A stretch of 64,000 nucleotides of DNA from Paramecium sonneborni (GCA_905182985.1 CAJJDN010000008.1:674232-738231); one strand, 5' to 3'. Positions 1-11,257 are shown, counted from the stretch's first letter. The notes: a model not told the origin generated them from the sequence alone. Program-made: numbers and translations.

Positions 1-253
1 CTCTTTCCAATTAACCAATTAAGTGTTAGCCCATATTAGTAGGATTCTATTTTTGTATTTAATATAGTTTTTATATATCTGTAAAGCAAGTTAACTCAAA
101 TATATATTTAGTTTCATCTTTGTATAAAGGAGATAATTTCTAATCATTAGCTAAATTCTTATTTTTTGCTGTTGATTTAATTTTCTTTATTTTTTTGATT
201 GTACCAGCCTATTGAAGTTAAAAATCATAATGCTAACTGAATTCATAACTCAT
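1..253 (-). CDS. Hypothetical protein, N-terminal part, runs off the left edge
   Basis: An open frame of 84 codons (TAA/TAG as Gln) starts at an ATG on the minus strand (complement of 251-253) and is still open at the window edge. It begins MSYEFSQHYDFQ, followed by a Lys-rich stretch (GTIKKIKKIKS). No domain is recognised. Codon use resembles the confident genes nearby, and no TGA occurs in frame. The rest of the gene lies outside the window, so its length and function cannot be judged. Confidence 0.55.
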
Positions 254-639
254 TCTTCTGTGAATTTGGTTCAAAAAAAAAATAAAAAAATCAATCTCTA
301 AAATATCATTATATTTAGATTTATGATATGGGCCTAAATAAATGATTTTGCAATTCAAAGTTAAAAAAGATTAAAAAAAAATTCAAATTATAATTAAAGT
401 TTATAAATGCTTAATAATTAAATTTAGATAATTTTATGTTGTTTTTAAAATAATAGCAAAAATAAAATGATAAAAGTATATATAATTTTATTGGTAAGAG
501 AATTATATTTTGAATAATGTAAATTTATAAATTAACGAAATTACGATGAAGTCTTTTTTTTGTAAGAATGATGATAAAAATAATATTTAAATATATTATA
601 TGAAAAGATTCTGTAAATTAATCTAATTTTCAGAATCAT
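254..639. other. Intergenic, nothing recognised
   Basis: AT-rich spacer with homopolymer A/T runs between the 5' end of the left-edge gene and the 3' end of the next minus-strand gene. It presumably holds a promoter for the former and a 3' UTR for the latter. No coding pattern or RNA gene is seen. Confidence 0.5.
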
Positions 640-1668
640 TCACATATCAAAATTTAATTATTTGAATCCACAATTTCTATTAGATGAAATTGACTAAGAA
701 TCTTCTGATACTAATCTTGTTCTTAACTTTTCTTGATTAAACCATTTTTCATTAAAATATTCTTGTTAATTTCGTTTTACTCTTGATTTAGTCAACCATC
801 TTGGATCACAATCATAAATATAATAAGCATATTCATAATATGCATTCTCTTCCTCATTAAAAGTAAAAAAGCTTTTATTCTCAACTCTACAATGAAATAT
901 TTAACCATTATAATTCATGACTTCTCTTGTTCGAATATCTGGCTTTACGTTTCCTTCAAACAGTCCAGAAAGTATCTCACATACATCATCATTAGGGTCA
1001 ATATAAGTTGAAAATGGTAAAATATTAGTTGACAACACATGATCCTCCAACATCAGATAGCTTATTCCTAATAAATCCATAAATTTATCATTGATCACTC
1101 TTTAAATTGTTGTACATACACCATTTTTTAATTTGTGTAAATAACATGTAAAAGGCTATTCTAATTACAATTCAAAGTCTTCTATCAATTTTTCTTTCGT
1201 TTACATATAAGTATTTGTATCTAAATTTCTATAATTAAAAGCTTAAAAACTCTATGCCAGTCTTGGATTACATGATTAAATTTTTTTTAAAAATTATTCA
1301 AATGGTGTAAAGGGATTATCTATTGTTTCAAGAGTGAATATAGTTAAATTCGTTTTCTTATCAATTCTAATTACTTTATAATTATAAGAGTGAGGATCAA
1401 CTGACAAACAACCTAATTTAACTTATTATTTGTAATCATTTGGAAACTAAATGTTGGAGTAAAGTCTTATAACTTATTTTTCTGCTATTGATGCAGGGAT
1501 ATTGAAATAAACTTCAACATAGTCTCTAAGTTTGTCTGTATTAATATTTGATCCAAATTTAAATTCCACTGTATATTAATTCCTTCTTTTTGGTTTACGA
1601 ATAGTTTTCTTTTGTAAACAACTGCTTTCTTCCACAATTTCCAAGTAATTTTTAGCTATAATTGACAT
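640..1668 (-). CDS. Hypothetical protein, single exon, 342 aa
   Basis: One uninterrupted frame on the minus strand runs from ATG (complement of 1666-1668) to TGA (complement of 640-642), with many in-frame TAA/TAG codons read as Gln. The N-terminus is basic (KKTIRKPKRRN). The middle contains a segment of mixed hydrophobic and polar residues (INDKFMDLLGISYLMLEDH) that could be a small alpha/beta sensory-type fold, but I cannot place it in a family. There is no signal peptide or membrane segment. It is intact, with codon use like the neighbours. Function unknown. Confidence 0.65.
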
Positions 1669-2526
1669 TATAATAATTAATTTGTAATTAAATACATCAT
1701 AACACTTAAGATCTTATAGATTATAAATAAATCAAGAGAACCATTATAATCACAATTTAATAAAATTTAATATTATCAATATTATATAAATTTATAAAAA
1801 GCCATAATAATCATTGTTTACTAAATTCTTAATCAATTACAAAGCATTTTTTTTGGCAACATTTTAACTTTTTTTATTTCCTTTTCAAAATTTTTGGAGG
1901 TTTTTAAAGTAATGGAGATCAAAACTAAATGTAGGTTTCTTCCTAAATAGGCAATAATTTAATTAATTTAATTAAATGAATAATATAATTAAAAGCAATT
2001 TCTCAAATAAATTTTATTTTGTTTTGTTTAGTAGAAACTTAAGAGTAGGCTTAAACTAATTAATTTTTTAATTTAGTTAAGCAATAAGATCTAAACTTTC
2101 TTCAATAAAATAATTATTGCTTTAATTCAAAATACATTGAGAAGCAAAGATTAAAGAATCAATGTAAACTAATTATTTTATTCTTTATTTCTCATTATCT
2201 AATTCTAAACTAATTTTATGTCAACCTTAGTTTTATTTTAGTTTAGTCTTTACTTAGACTTTTTAATTAAAGAACCAAAAAATTAATTTATTGACTAATT
2301 AACATAATCTCATTGACATTAAGTTGCTTATTAAGTTTTATTAGGATAAATAAAATACTTCAATCAATAAGTTTAGAATAAAAAAAAATAATAATAATAA
2401 TAATAAAATAAATATATGTCAACTCTGATGAAATAACCCATAATTAAATTAACATTTAAATGTTAGCAAAATTATTATATTGGCATTAGTAATTTGAAGA
2501 AATTTATTCTAATTTGCAGAATAAAT
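1669..2526. other. Intergenic, AT-rich, small ATA/ATT microsatellite
   Basis: No sustained coding frame on either strand. A short trinucleotide run of ATA units lies near 2385-2408. The 3' part grades into the weak coding-like stretch that starts at 2527. The 5' part should contain the promoter of the minus-strand gene that ends at 1668. Confidence 0.45.
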
Positions 2527-2863
2527 ATGAATTATTTTAATTAAAAAACACATAATTTATGCAAAGAATACGAAAATATATCTTAAGATAGTAATAAAAT
2601 CTAGGTTTAAATTAAAACAGATAGAACTGCTTGTATATAAATATAAGAAGAAAGCCTGAAATTTGAAATTGAATTCCGTTGATGAGGAAAATTAGAATTT
2701 AATTTATACTTATAAAAACGAAATAATCAGAATAAAAAAAATTGAATAAATTTAAATTAGTATAGATGTCTCCTATAGAAATCAAATTTTTCAATATAAA
2801 ACAGAAAAGTTAGAGCATGAAACTTTAATTGTCGAATACTAAAAATAATATTTTGAATACTGA
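2527..2863 (+). pseudogene. Possible gene remnant with a frame break
   Basis: From an ATG at 2527 a Gln/Lys/Ile-rich frame runs for about 50 codons and stops at a TGA pair near 2681. The frame just after it then continues, coiled-coil-like, for about 60 codons to TGA at 2861-2863. No usual short GT..AG intron joins the two halves. This could be a decayed gene, a sequencing indel or chance. Composition is similar to coding DNA but no homology is recognised. Confidence 0.25.
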
Positions 2864-2955
2864 ATTTAAACTATAATTTTGCCTATATATTATATTAAAT
2901 AAAATAAAAGTTAGTATAATCTAGTGTTATGCATTAATATAATAAATTACATATT

Positions 2956-4631
2956 TCATTTATGAAATTTATCAAATTGTGTTAATGAAGTTTCTAATTA
3001 GTCCTTCTATTTTTCAAAATGATATTTGGGTATTAATCCTATTGTTGTTCCAATTTTATATGATCCAGGACCAACATCTTCTGGTTCTCTAATAGGAAAT
3101 CGAGCAGCTTTGGGCATACTAAAATTAGATAAATGAATACCTAATTCTTGGACCAGATTAAGATGGTAGAGTAGTATAGCTTCCAGGACCGATTTCTTTA
3201 AATTTTGAAATGGTTGGATCACTTCTGTTACTTAATCCCATTTAAGGAATAGCAGTCTTTGGAACTGTATAATGATAAGGAGGTTTATAGTTAGATTGCT
3301 GACCATATTTGAAATCATAATCAGGTTCATATTAACCAGGTGAAGGATTTTAATTAATAGTTTATTTTTCGTTTTTTTATCTCATAGAATATTTAGGACC
3401 ACCAAGCGTTGAAAATCCAATATTTTCTCTTTCTTCTAATTTTTATTATTCAGATTTTTCTGGAATTTATAAATTATCATTTTCTGCTAATTCGTATCTT
3501 TTAGCTACCCCAAATCCATGTTAATTTTCAATAGGAACATCTTTAGATTTAATAGTATCTGTATTTTATATATATTAACCAGGTCCTGGTTTAAGTGTAG
3601 ATTCTCTAGTAACAAGATCTTATCTTTTGTCTTTAGGCATTGATATTAATTTACTATTTTATGGTAATTTTTAATTATAAGCTAAATAATATAAATTAGG
3701 TACTTCCAGGACCAGGAACATAAAAATCTGATGTTTTAAAAGGAATATATTTATGACCAATACTAAAAGCTTTCTTAACATTAACATTCTTAGGTGCATA
3801 AGTACCAGGACCAGGAATATCAGTTGTTTTATAATATTATCTTTCACTTTTTGGAAATGATATTGTTAAACCTTTAGCAAGTTCATTAGGTTAATATTAT
3901 CCAGGACCAAGATCTATTGATTTTGGCCAAACATTTTTAGGTGCTGAACCAAATCCATTTTTTCTATTTTTTGTGTCTTACCAACTTGTTGTTGTTCTAA
4001 ATTAACTGAATGTTTCTGAATTATAATATTTATCAGGTGAAGGTCCATCTTTTGTCCAATTAAAAGTTTCTTTATATCCAAATGAAATTGGAACCTAAGA
4101 TCTACCAGGAATGTTTGGATTATATGAACCAGGACTTATAAATATATATCAATTATAATACCCTATAGGATCTTCTCTAAATTATTACTCTTTCCCATTT
4201 ACCCAAGTAGGATGTGTATCAATTTCTCCATTTGGTTTTATTTTACCTAAACTTGTTTGAATTGTAAATTAAGCCTTTTTTTTTTCTTGTTATGTTTTAT
4301 CCTAAATATTCTTAATATTTTCTTCATCCAAAATGAGTTACTTGTGTAAATTATATTTTCCCACAGGAGGATTAGATGATTTTATTGGTTTGATTCTGTC
4401 ATCCCTTGAAAAATTCGATCTTGTTGATTGTTATTAACTTTTTCGTAATTTTTCAGTACTATGTTTCTTTGTAAAACTCCCACATAATTCAACTTCTGTT
4501 TTTGATGCAATTATATCATCTCTTTTCACCCAATCTGTTCTCTCAGATTAACCAAATGTGTAAGCCCCACCAAACTAATATCCTAAAGGAGTATTTCCCT
4601 AAAAGTTCTAATCACTATTATTAAAAAACAT
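2956..4631 (-). CDS. STPGR (SHIPPO-type) repeat protein, 534 aa
   Basis: Minus-strand gene from ATG (complement of 4629-4631) to TGA (complement of 2956-2958) with three short introns at 4135-4161 (27 nt), 3682-3703 (22 nt) and 3119-3140 (22 nt). Splicing gives exactly 535 codons. The protein carries repeated Pro-Gly-Pro-Gly-x-Tyr-type motifs (for example IGPGSYN, IPGPGTYAP, VGPGSYKI), each preceded by a short stretch with Phe and basic residues. This is the STPGR pattern of the ODF3/SHIPPO (CIMAP) family, whose members bind in or on ciliary doublet microtubules. Two of the introns interrupt PGPG motifs directly, which confirms the splice choice. A second STPGR gene lies at 15957-17414. Role in cilia is inferred from the family. 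Confidence 0.85.
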
Positions 4632-5564
4632 ATTATTTATTCAAATAAATAATTATAAATCAATTTATTATCAAAATCTTCATAATTTATTACTCTTGAT
4701 GTTTTATTTACTCTTTAGTATTCATTTATCTAACAATTCATTCTAAAATATTTAAAAAATATATATCTCCTCTTTGAGATCTATTAAATTAGTTAGTTTT
4801 TATCTTTCTTTTACTGTACACTAAAAGTTCTTAGATACTAATAAATCAATAATTCATATTATAAAAGTTTAAATCTAAAAATAGCTATTGCTTTACATTA
4901 TTCAAATAACCTAATTTATATTCAATCGTCTAATATATTAAATTTTTTTTGTACATGCCATATAATTATTTTGGCAGACTCTGTTTATGCAGAAGCCAAA
5001 TAATAATTAAACTATCCTAAATAAAATTTAAGAGATTTTATCAAATTATCTGAGTATTCAAAATATTTATTTACCTCTGAGTTAATATTTGATTAATTAC
5101 ATGTATGGTTGGGTTAAATTCTTCTTAAAATAATAGGATGAAATCAGATTTTTCAGATCAATTTAGAGTAATTTATAAATTTATTGTTCTATTTCTATTC
5201 TTTTATTTATTTATCTATTAGGTTTGAACAACTAAAGCTCTTGAAAAAAGGAAAATGAATTTCATTCTACTTTTAAGTTGAGATTTTTATAAACTTTTCT
5301 ATTTTTAATCTCATTATATTCTATATTATTTCCCTAGAAATTTGGATATCTAATTTTTAATTTCAAAATTTTAAAATTCACTCTAGTTCTGTTTAGTTAT
5401 AATATTGATGATTGTCATGTTATTATGAACTTTTAATTTTTGGATTTGATATTTATTTATAATAAGAAGGATATTAAGGAAAATGAGAAAAAGTTTAATT
5501 TTTTGTTCTTTGATGTTGATTTTATATTTGATTAAAATTTTCTTTTTTTAATTGACCATAAATA
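4632..5564. other. Intergenic between divergent genes
   Basis: About 930 bp separate the start of the minus-strand STPGR gene from the start of the plus-strand CCT beta gene, so both promoters must lie here. I found no convincing coding frame. One structured element, a nested inverted repeat at 4962-5008, is listed separately. Confidence 0.5.
4962..5008. ncRNA. Nested hairpin, possible structured RNA or transcription element
   Basis: An outer pair of near-complementary arms (ATTATTTTGGC on the left, GCCAAATAATAAT on the right) encloses an inner TCTG..CAGA stem with a TTTATG loop. It stands out as a local GC-richer island in an AT-rich spacer. The boundaries and strand are unknown, and in AT-rich DNA imperfect arms of this length can occur by chance. 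Confidence 0.2.
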
Positions 5565-7330
5565 ATGGACATAGTAGGAGTAATCTATTTTATAATCATT
5601 AGAACGTGTTGCCATAGGTTTTAAAGGATGAAGCTACAGAGGACAAAGGTGAGATGGCTAGATTGGTAATATTAGTATTTAAAAATTTAAGTAAAGTTTT
5701 GTAGGCGCAATTGCAGTGGCTGATTTGGTAAAAACAACATTGGGCCCAAAGGGAATGGTATGATTTTGATTATTAATAGATAGGATAAAATATTAAAACC
5801 AACAGGACCTGGTTAAGAGATGACTCATATCACTGTTACTAATGATGGTGCAACCATACTAAAATCAATGTATGTTGAAAACCCAGCAGCTAAAATTTTA
5901 ATTGAAATAAGCAAAACTCAAGATGAGGAAGTAGGAGATGGAACAACAACAGTTGCAGTATTGGCAGGTGAATTATTAAGGGAAGGAGAAAAATTAATTT
6001 AAAAAAGAATTCATCCATAATAAGTTATAGCAGGATGGAGAATAGCTAGGGATGTCGCATTAAAGAGATTAAGAGATATTTGTAATTATAATTGAAAGTA
6101 TATTTTTAGCAACTGAAAATGATATTGAATCTTAAGAATTCCATAATGATTTAATCAAAATTGCGAAAACAACTTTAAGTTCTAAATTAATCACTACAGA
6201 CAGAGATTATTTTGCTGATTTATGTGTTAAGGCTGTTTTAAGATTGAAAGGCTCTTCAAATTTAGATTATATTCAAATTATTAAAATTCCAGGAGGAACT
6301 ATAAGAGATTCATATTTGGATGATGGATTCATTCTAAAAAAACAAATCACCATTGGATGTAAAAGAAGAATTGAAAATGCCAAAATCCTAGTTGCTAATA
6401 CAGCCATGGATTATGATAAAATTAAGATTTATGGAACTAAGGTCAAAGTTAATTCTATGGATAAAGTTGCAGAAATTGAAGCAGCAGAAAAAGAAAAAAT
6501 GAAACATAAAGTTGATAAGATTCTTTAATATTAACCAACAGTATTTGTTAATAGATAACTTATTTATAACTACCCTGAATAATTATTAGCTGATGCTGGA
6601 ATTACTGTTATTGAGCATGCTGATTTTGAAGGTATGGAAAGAGTTGCAGCTGCTACAGGAGCTGAAATCTTATCAACTTTTGATGCTCCTGAAAGAAGAG
6701 ATTAGATTTTGGGAAATTGTGAATTAATTGAAGAAATTATGATAGGAGAAGAGAAGGTAAAATAATTAATTGTATTTTAATAGATGATTAAATTTTCAGG
6801 ATGCAAAAAAAATGAAGCTTGCACGATAGTATTGAGAGGATCTTCTATTCATATTTTAGATGAAGTGGATAGATCAATTCATGATGTTTTGTGCGTTTTA
6901 ATAACTACAGTAAAGAATAGAAGAGTAGTTTGGGGTGGGGGTAATTCAGAAATGCAAATGGCAGCTGCTTGCGATGAAGAAGCAAAAAGAGTTTAGGGAA
7001 AATAAGCTTTAGCCATAGAAGCATATGCAAGAGCATTGAGATAATTACCTACAATAATTTGTGATAATGGAGGTATAATATAGATTGATAAAATAAGGAT
7101 ATGATTCAGCTGAATTAGTATAGAATTTCAAAGTAGAATTAGAGAAAGGAAACTTAAGTTATGGATTGAATATGAATGATGGAAGTATTGGAGACATGAA
7201 AGAGCTTGGAGTAAAGGAATGTATGAGAGTAAAAGAACAAGCATTATTAGCTGCAAGTGAAGCAGCTGAATTAATAATGAGAGTAGATGATATTGTAAAA
7301 TGTGCCCCAAGAAAAAGAGAAAGAGCATGA
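5565..7330 (+). CDS. CCT2: T-complex protein 1 subunit beta (CCT2), 536 aa
   Basis: Chaperonin subunit of the cytosolic TRiC/CCT ring that folds actin, tubulin and other proteins using ATP. Six introns (5580-5602, 5666-5691, 5758-5783, 6082-6109, 6757-6783, 7073-7097; 23-28 nt) splice to 537 codons, the usual CCT length. Motifs in order: LGPKGMDKIL near residue 50, [10 protein letters not shown], the group II chaperonin ATPase motif [10 protein letters not shown], the [15 protein letters not shown] apical segment, and near the C-terminus GGGNSEM and [11 protein letters not shown]. Beta-type signatures are NPAAK after the NDGATIL motif, [13 protein letters not shown] text and a C-terminal CAPRKRERA. 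The first exon is very short and its intron was chosen because it restores an N-terminus ending in EMARLQSFVGA, as in other CCT2 proteins. TGA is at 7328-7330. Confidence 0.95.
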
Positions 7331-7401
7331 GATTAATTTATTAAATATTTAATAAGATTAAATAAACAATTGAATTATAATGAAAGATCTAAAATCAATA
7401 A

Positions 7402-8753
7402 TCATACTAATAATTTAGAAGATTTCGGAGTGATGGAGGAAATGGGAGGCTTGTCCAATCTAGAAGTTGATTGATCGGAAACAATCATAAGGTTGTTCTA
7501 TGAAGATTATTATTTAGAACTATCATAATCATAAACATTAAATAAATCTAGAAAAGGATAAAATTTGAATATACTTTAAATTGAATTTCGTCTTAATAGT
7601 ATTTATTATTCTTAATTAAGAGAATCATCTGAATCTTTCCTACCATCTGAAGGCAAATAATTATCTTCATTGCACTTAATAAAAATAATAAAAGAGTTAC
7701 ATTAGGAACAAATGGAGAAATCATCATTTTATTTTCTAATTTCTACCAATTAAAATCTTTAAACCAAGGATGTTATTTAACTTCATCTGGACCATTTGTA
7801 CCTAATCTATTTTATGGTTTTCTTTAAAGTAACTATGATATACATAAAATATTCACTGAATTAGCAAAATCACCTGCTTAAATATTCCATCCTGGTGGAA
7901 TTTCTTGTCTTTTTATTGCTACTTATTTTGATAACATTTATTCTCTTATTTCTTATCTACTTCTTCCTAAATATGGTCTTCTTCCCAACATGCATTCGTA
8001 TACAATTACTCCTAAAGCAAAGTAATCAACTGCTATTCCATGATTATGTCGACACATAACTTCTGGAGCCATGTAACCAGGTGTACCACTTGTATCCCCT
8101 GAATTCTCAGGTTTCCAAATTCTTGCTATTCCCAAATCTGTTAATCTTAAATAACCTCACTCTACTTTCTAAACCAATTACCACTGCTATCAAAAACTAA
8201 ATTCTCAGGCTTTAAGTCTCTATGTAGTATCCCATTCTAATGCAAATATTCTAAGGCTATTATTATACATGCAGCAAAAAATTCTAATTCAAATTTCAAA
8301 TTCTACTTGTTTATTCTTCATTAAATCTTCTTAACCTTCCTATATGAAATCTCAAATCTCCTCCTGTTAGCAAATCCATCACTAAATATAAATATTCCTT
8401 ATCTTAAAATGCACTTTGCATGTTTATCAAAAATCTTAAAACCATAATATAATCATTTACCCATGTCTTAAATTACTAAGTAATTATCTCTCATTTATAA
8501 CTGACTATACAGACTTCTTTTAAATAATTCTACAAATACACTCATTTTATTTACTTTGCTTTAGACATCACTTTCAATGCATAAAATAATTTATTTTTCT
8601 TCTTTTTCACCTTCCATACTTTACCAAATCCACCCCTACCAATAGCATCAATAAACTAAAAGTTAGATATAGAAGTAACTTTTTATAATTGATATAATTA
8701 CTATTGCTTTCCAGTTAATCCTCTTATTTTTCATTTATATTACAATTTCCCAT
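7402..8753 (-). CDS. AGC-like Ser/Thr protein kinase with myristoylation-type N-terminus, 383 aa
   Basis: Minus-strand gene with eight introns (8679-8701, 8530-8554, 8435-8460, 8284-8306, 8156-8181, 7833-7856, 7675-7700, 7548-7574) that splice to 384 codons. Motifs: Gly loop GRGGFGKV near residues 31-38, catalytic Lys in YALKV, HRDLKPEN catalytic loop, DLG in place of DFG (LTDLGIAR), activation segment GTPGYMAPEV, and C-lobe VDYFALGVIVYECMLGRRP. The sequence LLQRKPQNRLG followed by HPWFKDFNW is typical of AGC and related kinases. The protein starts MGNC, a good context for N-myristoylation plus palmitoylation, so membrane attachment is likely (inference). The tail is Ser/Gln-rich and ends KSSKLLV. 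The start codon lies about 105 bp from that of the divergent longin gene. Confidence 0.85.
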
Positions 8754-8858
8754 TTATTTATTATAAATTAATTTGAAGTTTTATTCATCTCTTATCAATT
8801 ACAATTAAATTTAACACTGCAAAACTTCGAAATTAAAAACGAATTAAATTAATATTTT

Positions 8859-9507
8859 ATGATTCTATTTTCAGCCATTTCAAAAGGATCCCTGATTTTA
8901 TGTGAATATACTGAATCAAATGAAGATTTCTCTTCATTAATTATGAAATAGCTCAAATTCATTAAAAATAAAGAAGAGAAACAACAATTCGAAATTGTAT
9001 TTTCAATTCTTTATTTGAACCTAGAACTAATATATTATGTATTTACTTCAAAGAAACCAATATAATTTTATGTGCATGATGCAAATCACTGAAAAAAATA
9101 AACTTTAAGATTAGCAGACATTTGCATATAGTTTTCTAAAAGACATTTCTGAAAAATTTTTATAAGTGGCTTAATGTAAGTTTTGAAATTAACAGGAGCT
9201 TAAGAAGACAAGGGTCAATTCACAAAAGTTATTGCAGAAATAATGAGTTAATATAATTCAAAAATTGAAAACAATGCTGACCAATAGAAAGTAAATATTT
9301 AAGAGTATATAAAAATATATTTTTTTTTATAGAATACAAAACCAATAATTATTCAATACATAAGTTTCTCAGGAAATTTAAATCAATGAAATAAAAGACA
9401 AATACGGTTATAGTGTAAATACTTGTAAATCAATCTTTTTTGTTATTAACCTATTTCTTGCTGGAATCCTTGTTGAATTGTTTACTAAATTTGATAAATA
9501 TTTATGA
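8859..9507 (+). CDS. Longin-domain, VAMP/synaptobrevin-like protein, 189 aa
   Basis: ATG at 8859 and TGA at 9505-9507, with introns at 8997-9024, 9176-9198 and 9305-9332; spliced length is 190 codons. The first ~115 residues follow the longin pattern of VAMP7/YKT6-type R-SNAREs: MILFSAISKGSLILCEY, then a strand with FMCMMQ and the helix TFAYSFLKDISEKFLQ. A short coiled-coil segment follows, and then a C-terminal hydrophobic anchor (IFFVINLFLAGILVELF). The SNARE motif appears short and I cannot see the central Arg of classical R-SNAREs, so function in fusion is uncertain. It is transcribed divergently from the kinase gene. An identical copy at 10091-10739 is almost certainly an assembly duplicate. 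Confidence 0.75.
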
Positions 9508-9753
9508 ATTTGTGTCTAAAAAGCTTTATAAAAAAAGAAAAAATTATTATTAGAAACAAGAATTTAAATTTTTTATGCTTTTTAAGCTTAAAAATCTCAT
9601 TAATCTAGTAAATTAAATATACTAAATTCAATTCCATCGCTAAAAAAATAATCTAAAATTTATTTATTTGAGTTTGTTAATTGAAAAAAAATAAAAATTA
9701 ATATATAGATTAATTTAATTTAATGATTTTGCTTAACAATATATATAAGTATA

Positions 9754-10025
9754 ATGAGTGAAATTTTTAAGGAAAAAGCTCTTACAGAAACTACATAAGG
9801 GAGAAGATACAAAGATCTTAAAAGTAATTGCAATTAAAAAATATCTAGTTAACGTTAATGAAAAATATTTGATCTTTCTAAAATGTAAAAATAGCTTGAA
9901 TTAGAGATAGCTACAATAAAAGATTGAAGGCATCTTATTTTAGCAAAAATAATAGATAGCTTTAATCTACCTCTTAAAAATATGTTAAAAAAAAACATAA
10001 TAAAGTTATGATTTTAGAAAGGTGT
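9754..10025 (+). CDS. Start of small unknown gene, cut by assembly gap (duplicate of 10986 onward)
   Basis: ATG at 9754 opens the frame MSEIFKEKALTETTQGRR, with an intron at 9824-9848. The frame reaches the N at 10026. The same gene appears in full in the right copy of the repeat at 10986-11347, so this is a truncated duplicate created by the unmerged contig end. Confidence 0.4.
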
Positions 10026-10026
10026 N
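10026..10026. other. Single-N gap between unmerged contig ends
   Basis: One ambiguous base lies exactly between the two copies of the 1231-bp repeat. Confidence 0.95.
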
Positions 10027-11257
10027 TCAATTACAATTAAATTTAACACTGCAAAACTTCGAAATTAAAAACGAATTAAATTAATATTTTATGATTCTAT
10101 TTTCAGCCATTTCAAAAGGATCCCTGATTTTATGTGAATATACTGAATCAAATGAAGATTTCTCTTCATTAATTATGAAATAGCTCAAATTCATTAAAAA
10201 TAAAGAAGAGAAACAACAATTCGAAATTGTATTTTCAATTCTTTATTTGAACCTAGAACTAATATATTATGTATTTACTTCAAAGAAACCAATATAATTT
10301 TATGTGCATGATGCAAATCACTGAAAAAAATAAACTTTAAGATTAGCAGACATTTGCATATAGTTTTCTAAAAGACATTTCTGAAAAATTTTTATAAGTG
10401 GCTTAATGTAAGTTTTGAAATTAACAGGAGCTTAAGAAGACAAGGGTCAATTCACAAAAGTTATTGCAGAAATAATGAGTTAATATAATTCAAAAATTGA
10501 AAACAATGCTGACCAATAGAAAGTAAATATTTAAGAGTATATAAAAATATATTTTTTTTTATAGAATACAAAACCAATAATTATTCAATACATAAGTTTC
10601 TCAGGAAATTTAAATCAATGAAATAAAAGACAAATACGGTTATAGTGTAAATACTTGTAAATCAATCTTTTTTGTTATTAACCTATTTCTTGCTGGAATC
10701 CTTGTTGAATTGTTTACTAAATTTGATAAATATTTATGAATTTGTGTCTAAAAAGCTTTATAAAAAAAGAAAAAATTATTATTAGAAACAAGAATTTAAA
10801 TTTTTTATGCTTTTTAAGCTTAAAAATCTCATTAATCTAGTAAATTAAATATACTAAATTCAATTCCATCGCTAAAAAAATAATCTAAAATTTATTTATT
10901 TGAGTTTGTTAATTGAAAAAAAATAAAAATTAATATATAGATTAATTTAATTTAATGATTTTGCTTAACAATATATATAAGTATAATGAGTGAAATTTTT
11001 AAGGAAAAAGCTCTTACAGAAACTACATAAGGGAGAAGATACAAAGATCTTAAAAGTAATTGCAATTAAAAAATATCTAGTTAACGTTAATGAAAAATAT
11101 TTGATCTTTCTAAAATGTAAAAATAGCTTGAATTAGAGATAGCTACAATAAAAGATTGAAGGCATCTTATTTTAGCAAAAATAATAGATAGCTTTAATCT
11201 ACCTCTTAAAAATATGTTAAAAAAAAACATAATAAAGTTATGATTTTAGAAAGGTGT
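10027..11257 (+). repeat. 1231-bp direct repeat, right copy
   Basis: Same sequence as 8795-10025 at offset 1232. It continues without interruption into unique sequence at 11258. Collapsing the two copies would remove 1232 bp from this window. Confidence 0.9.
10091..10739 (+). CDS. Longin/VAMP-like protein, assembly duplicate
   Basis: Identical to the gene at 8859-9507, with introns at 10229-10256, 10408-10430 and 10537-10564. There are no silent differences, which argues for one real locus represented twice. See the first copy for domains. Confidence 0.7.

Larger units (their letters stand above)
8795..10025 (+). repeat. 1231-bp direct repeat, left copy, ends at a 1-N gap
   Basis: The sequence from 8795 to 10025 recurs at 10027-11257, and wherever I compared the two (both ends and throughout the contained gene) they are identical. 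Position 10026 is a single N. A perfect repeat that stops exactly at a gap is best explained as two contig ends that overlap but were not merged. The left copy joins continuously to the kinase gene on its left. Confidence 0.9.

Noticed and set aside
7128..7328. Long minus-strand frame opposite the end of CCT2, rich in Leu
   Set aside because: It is the antisense shadow of conserved CCT2 coding sequence; its Leu-rich text comes from complementing Lys/Glu codons.
8795..11257. Recent segmental tandem duplication
   Set aside because: The copies show no differences and the break lies exactly at an N, as at two other gaps; an assembly overlap is simpler.
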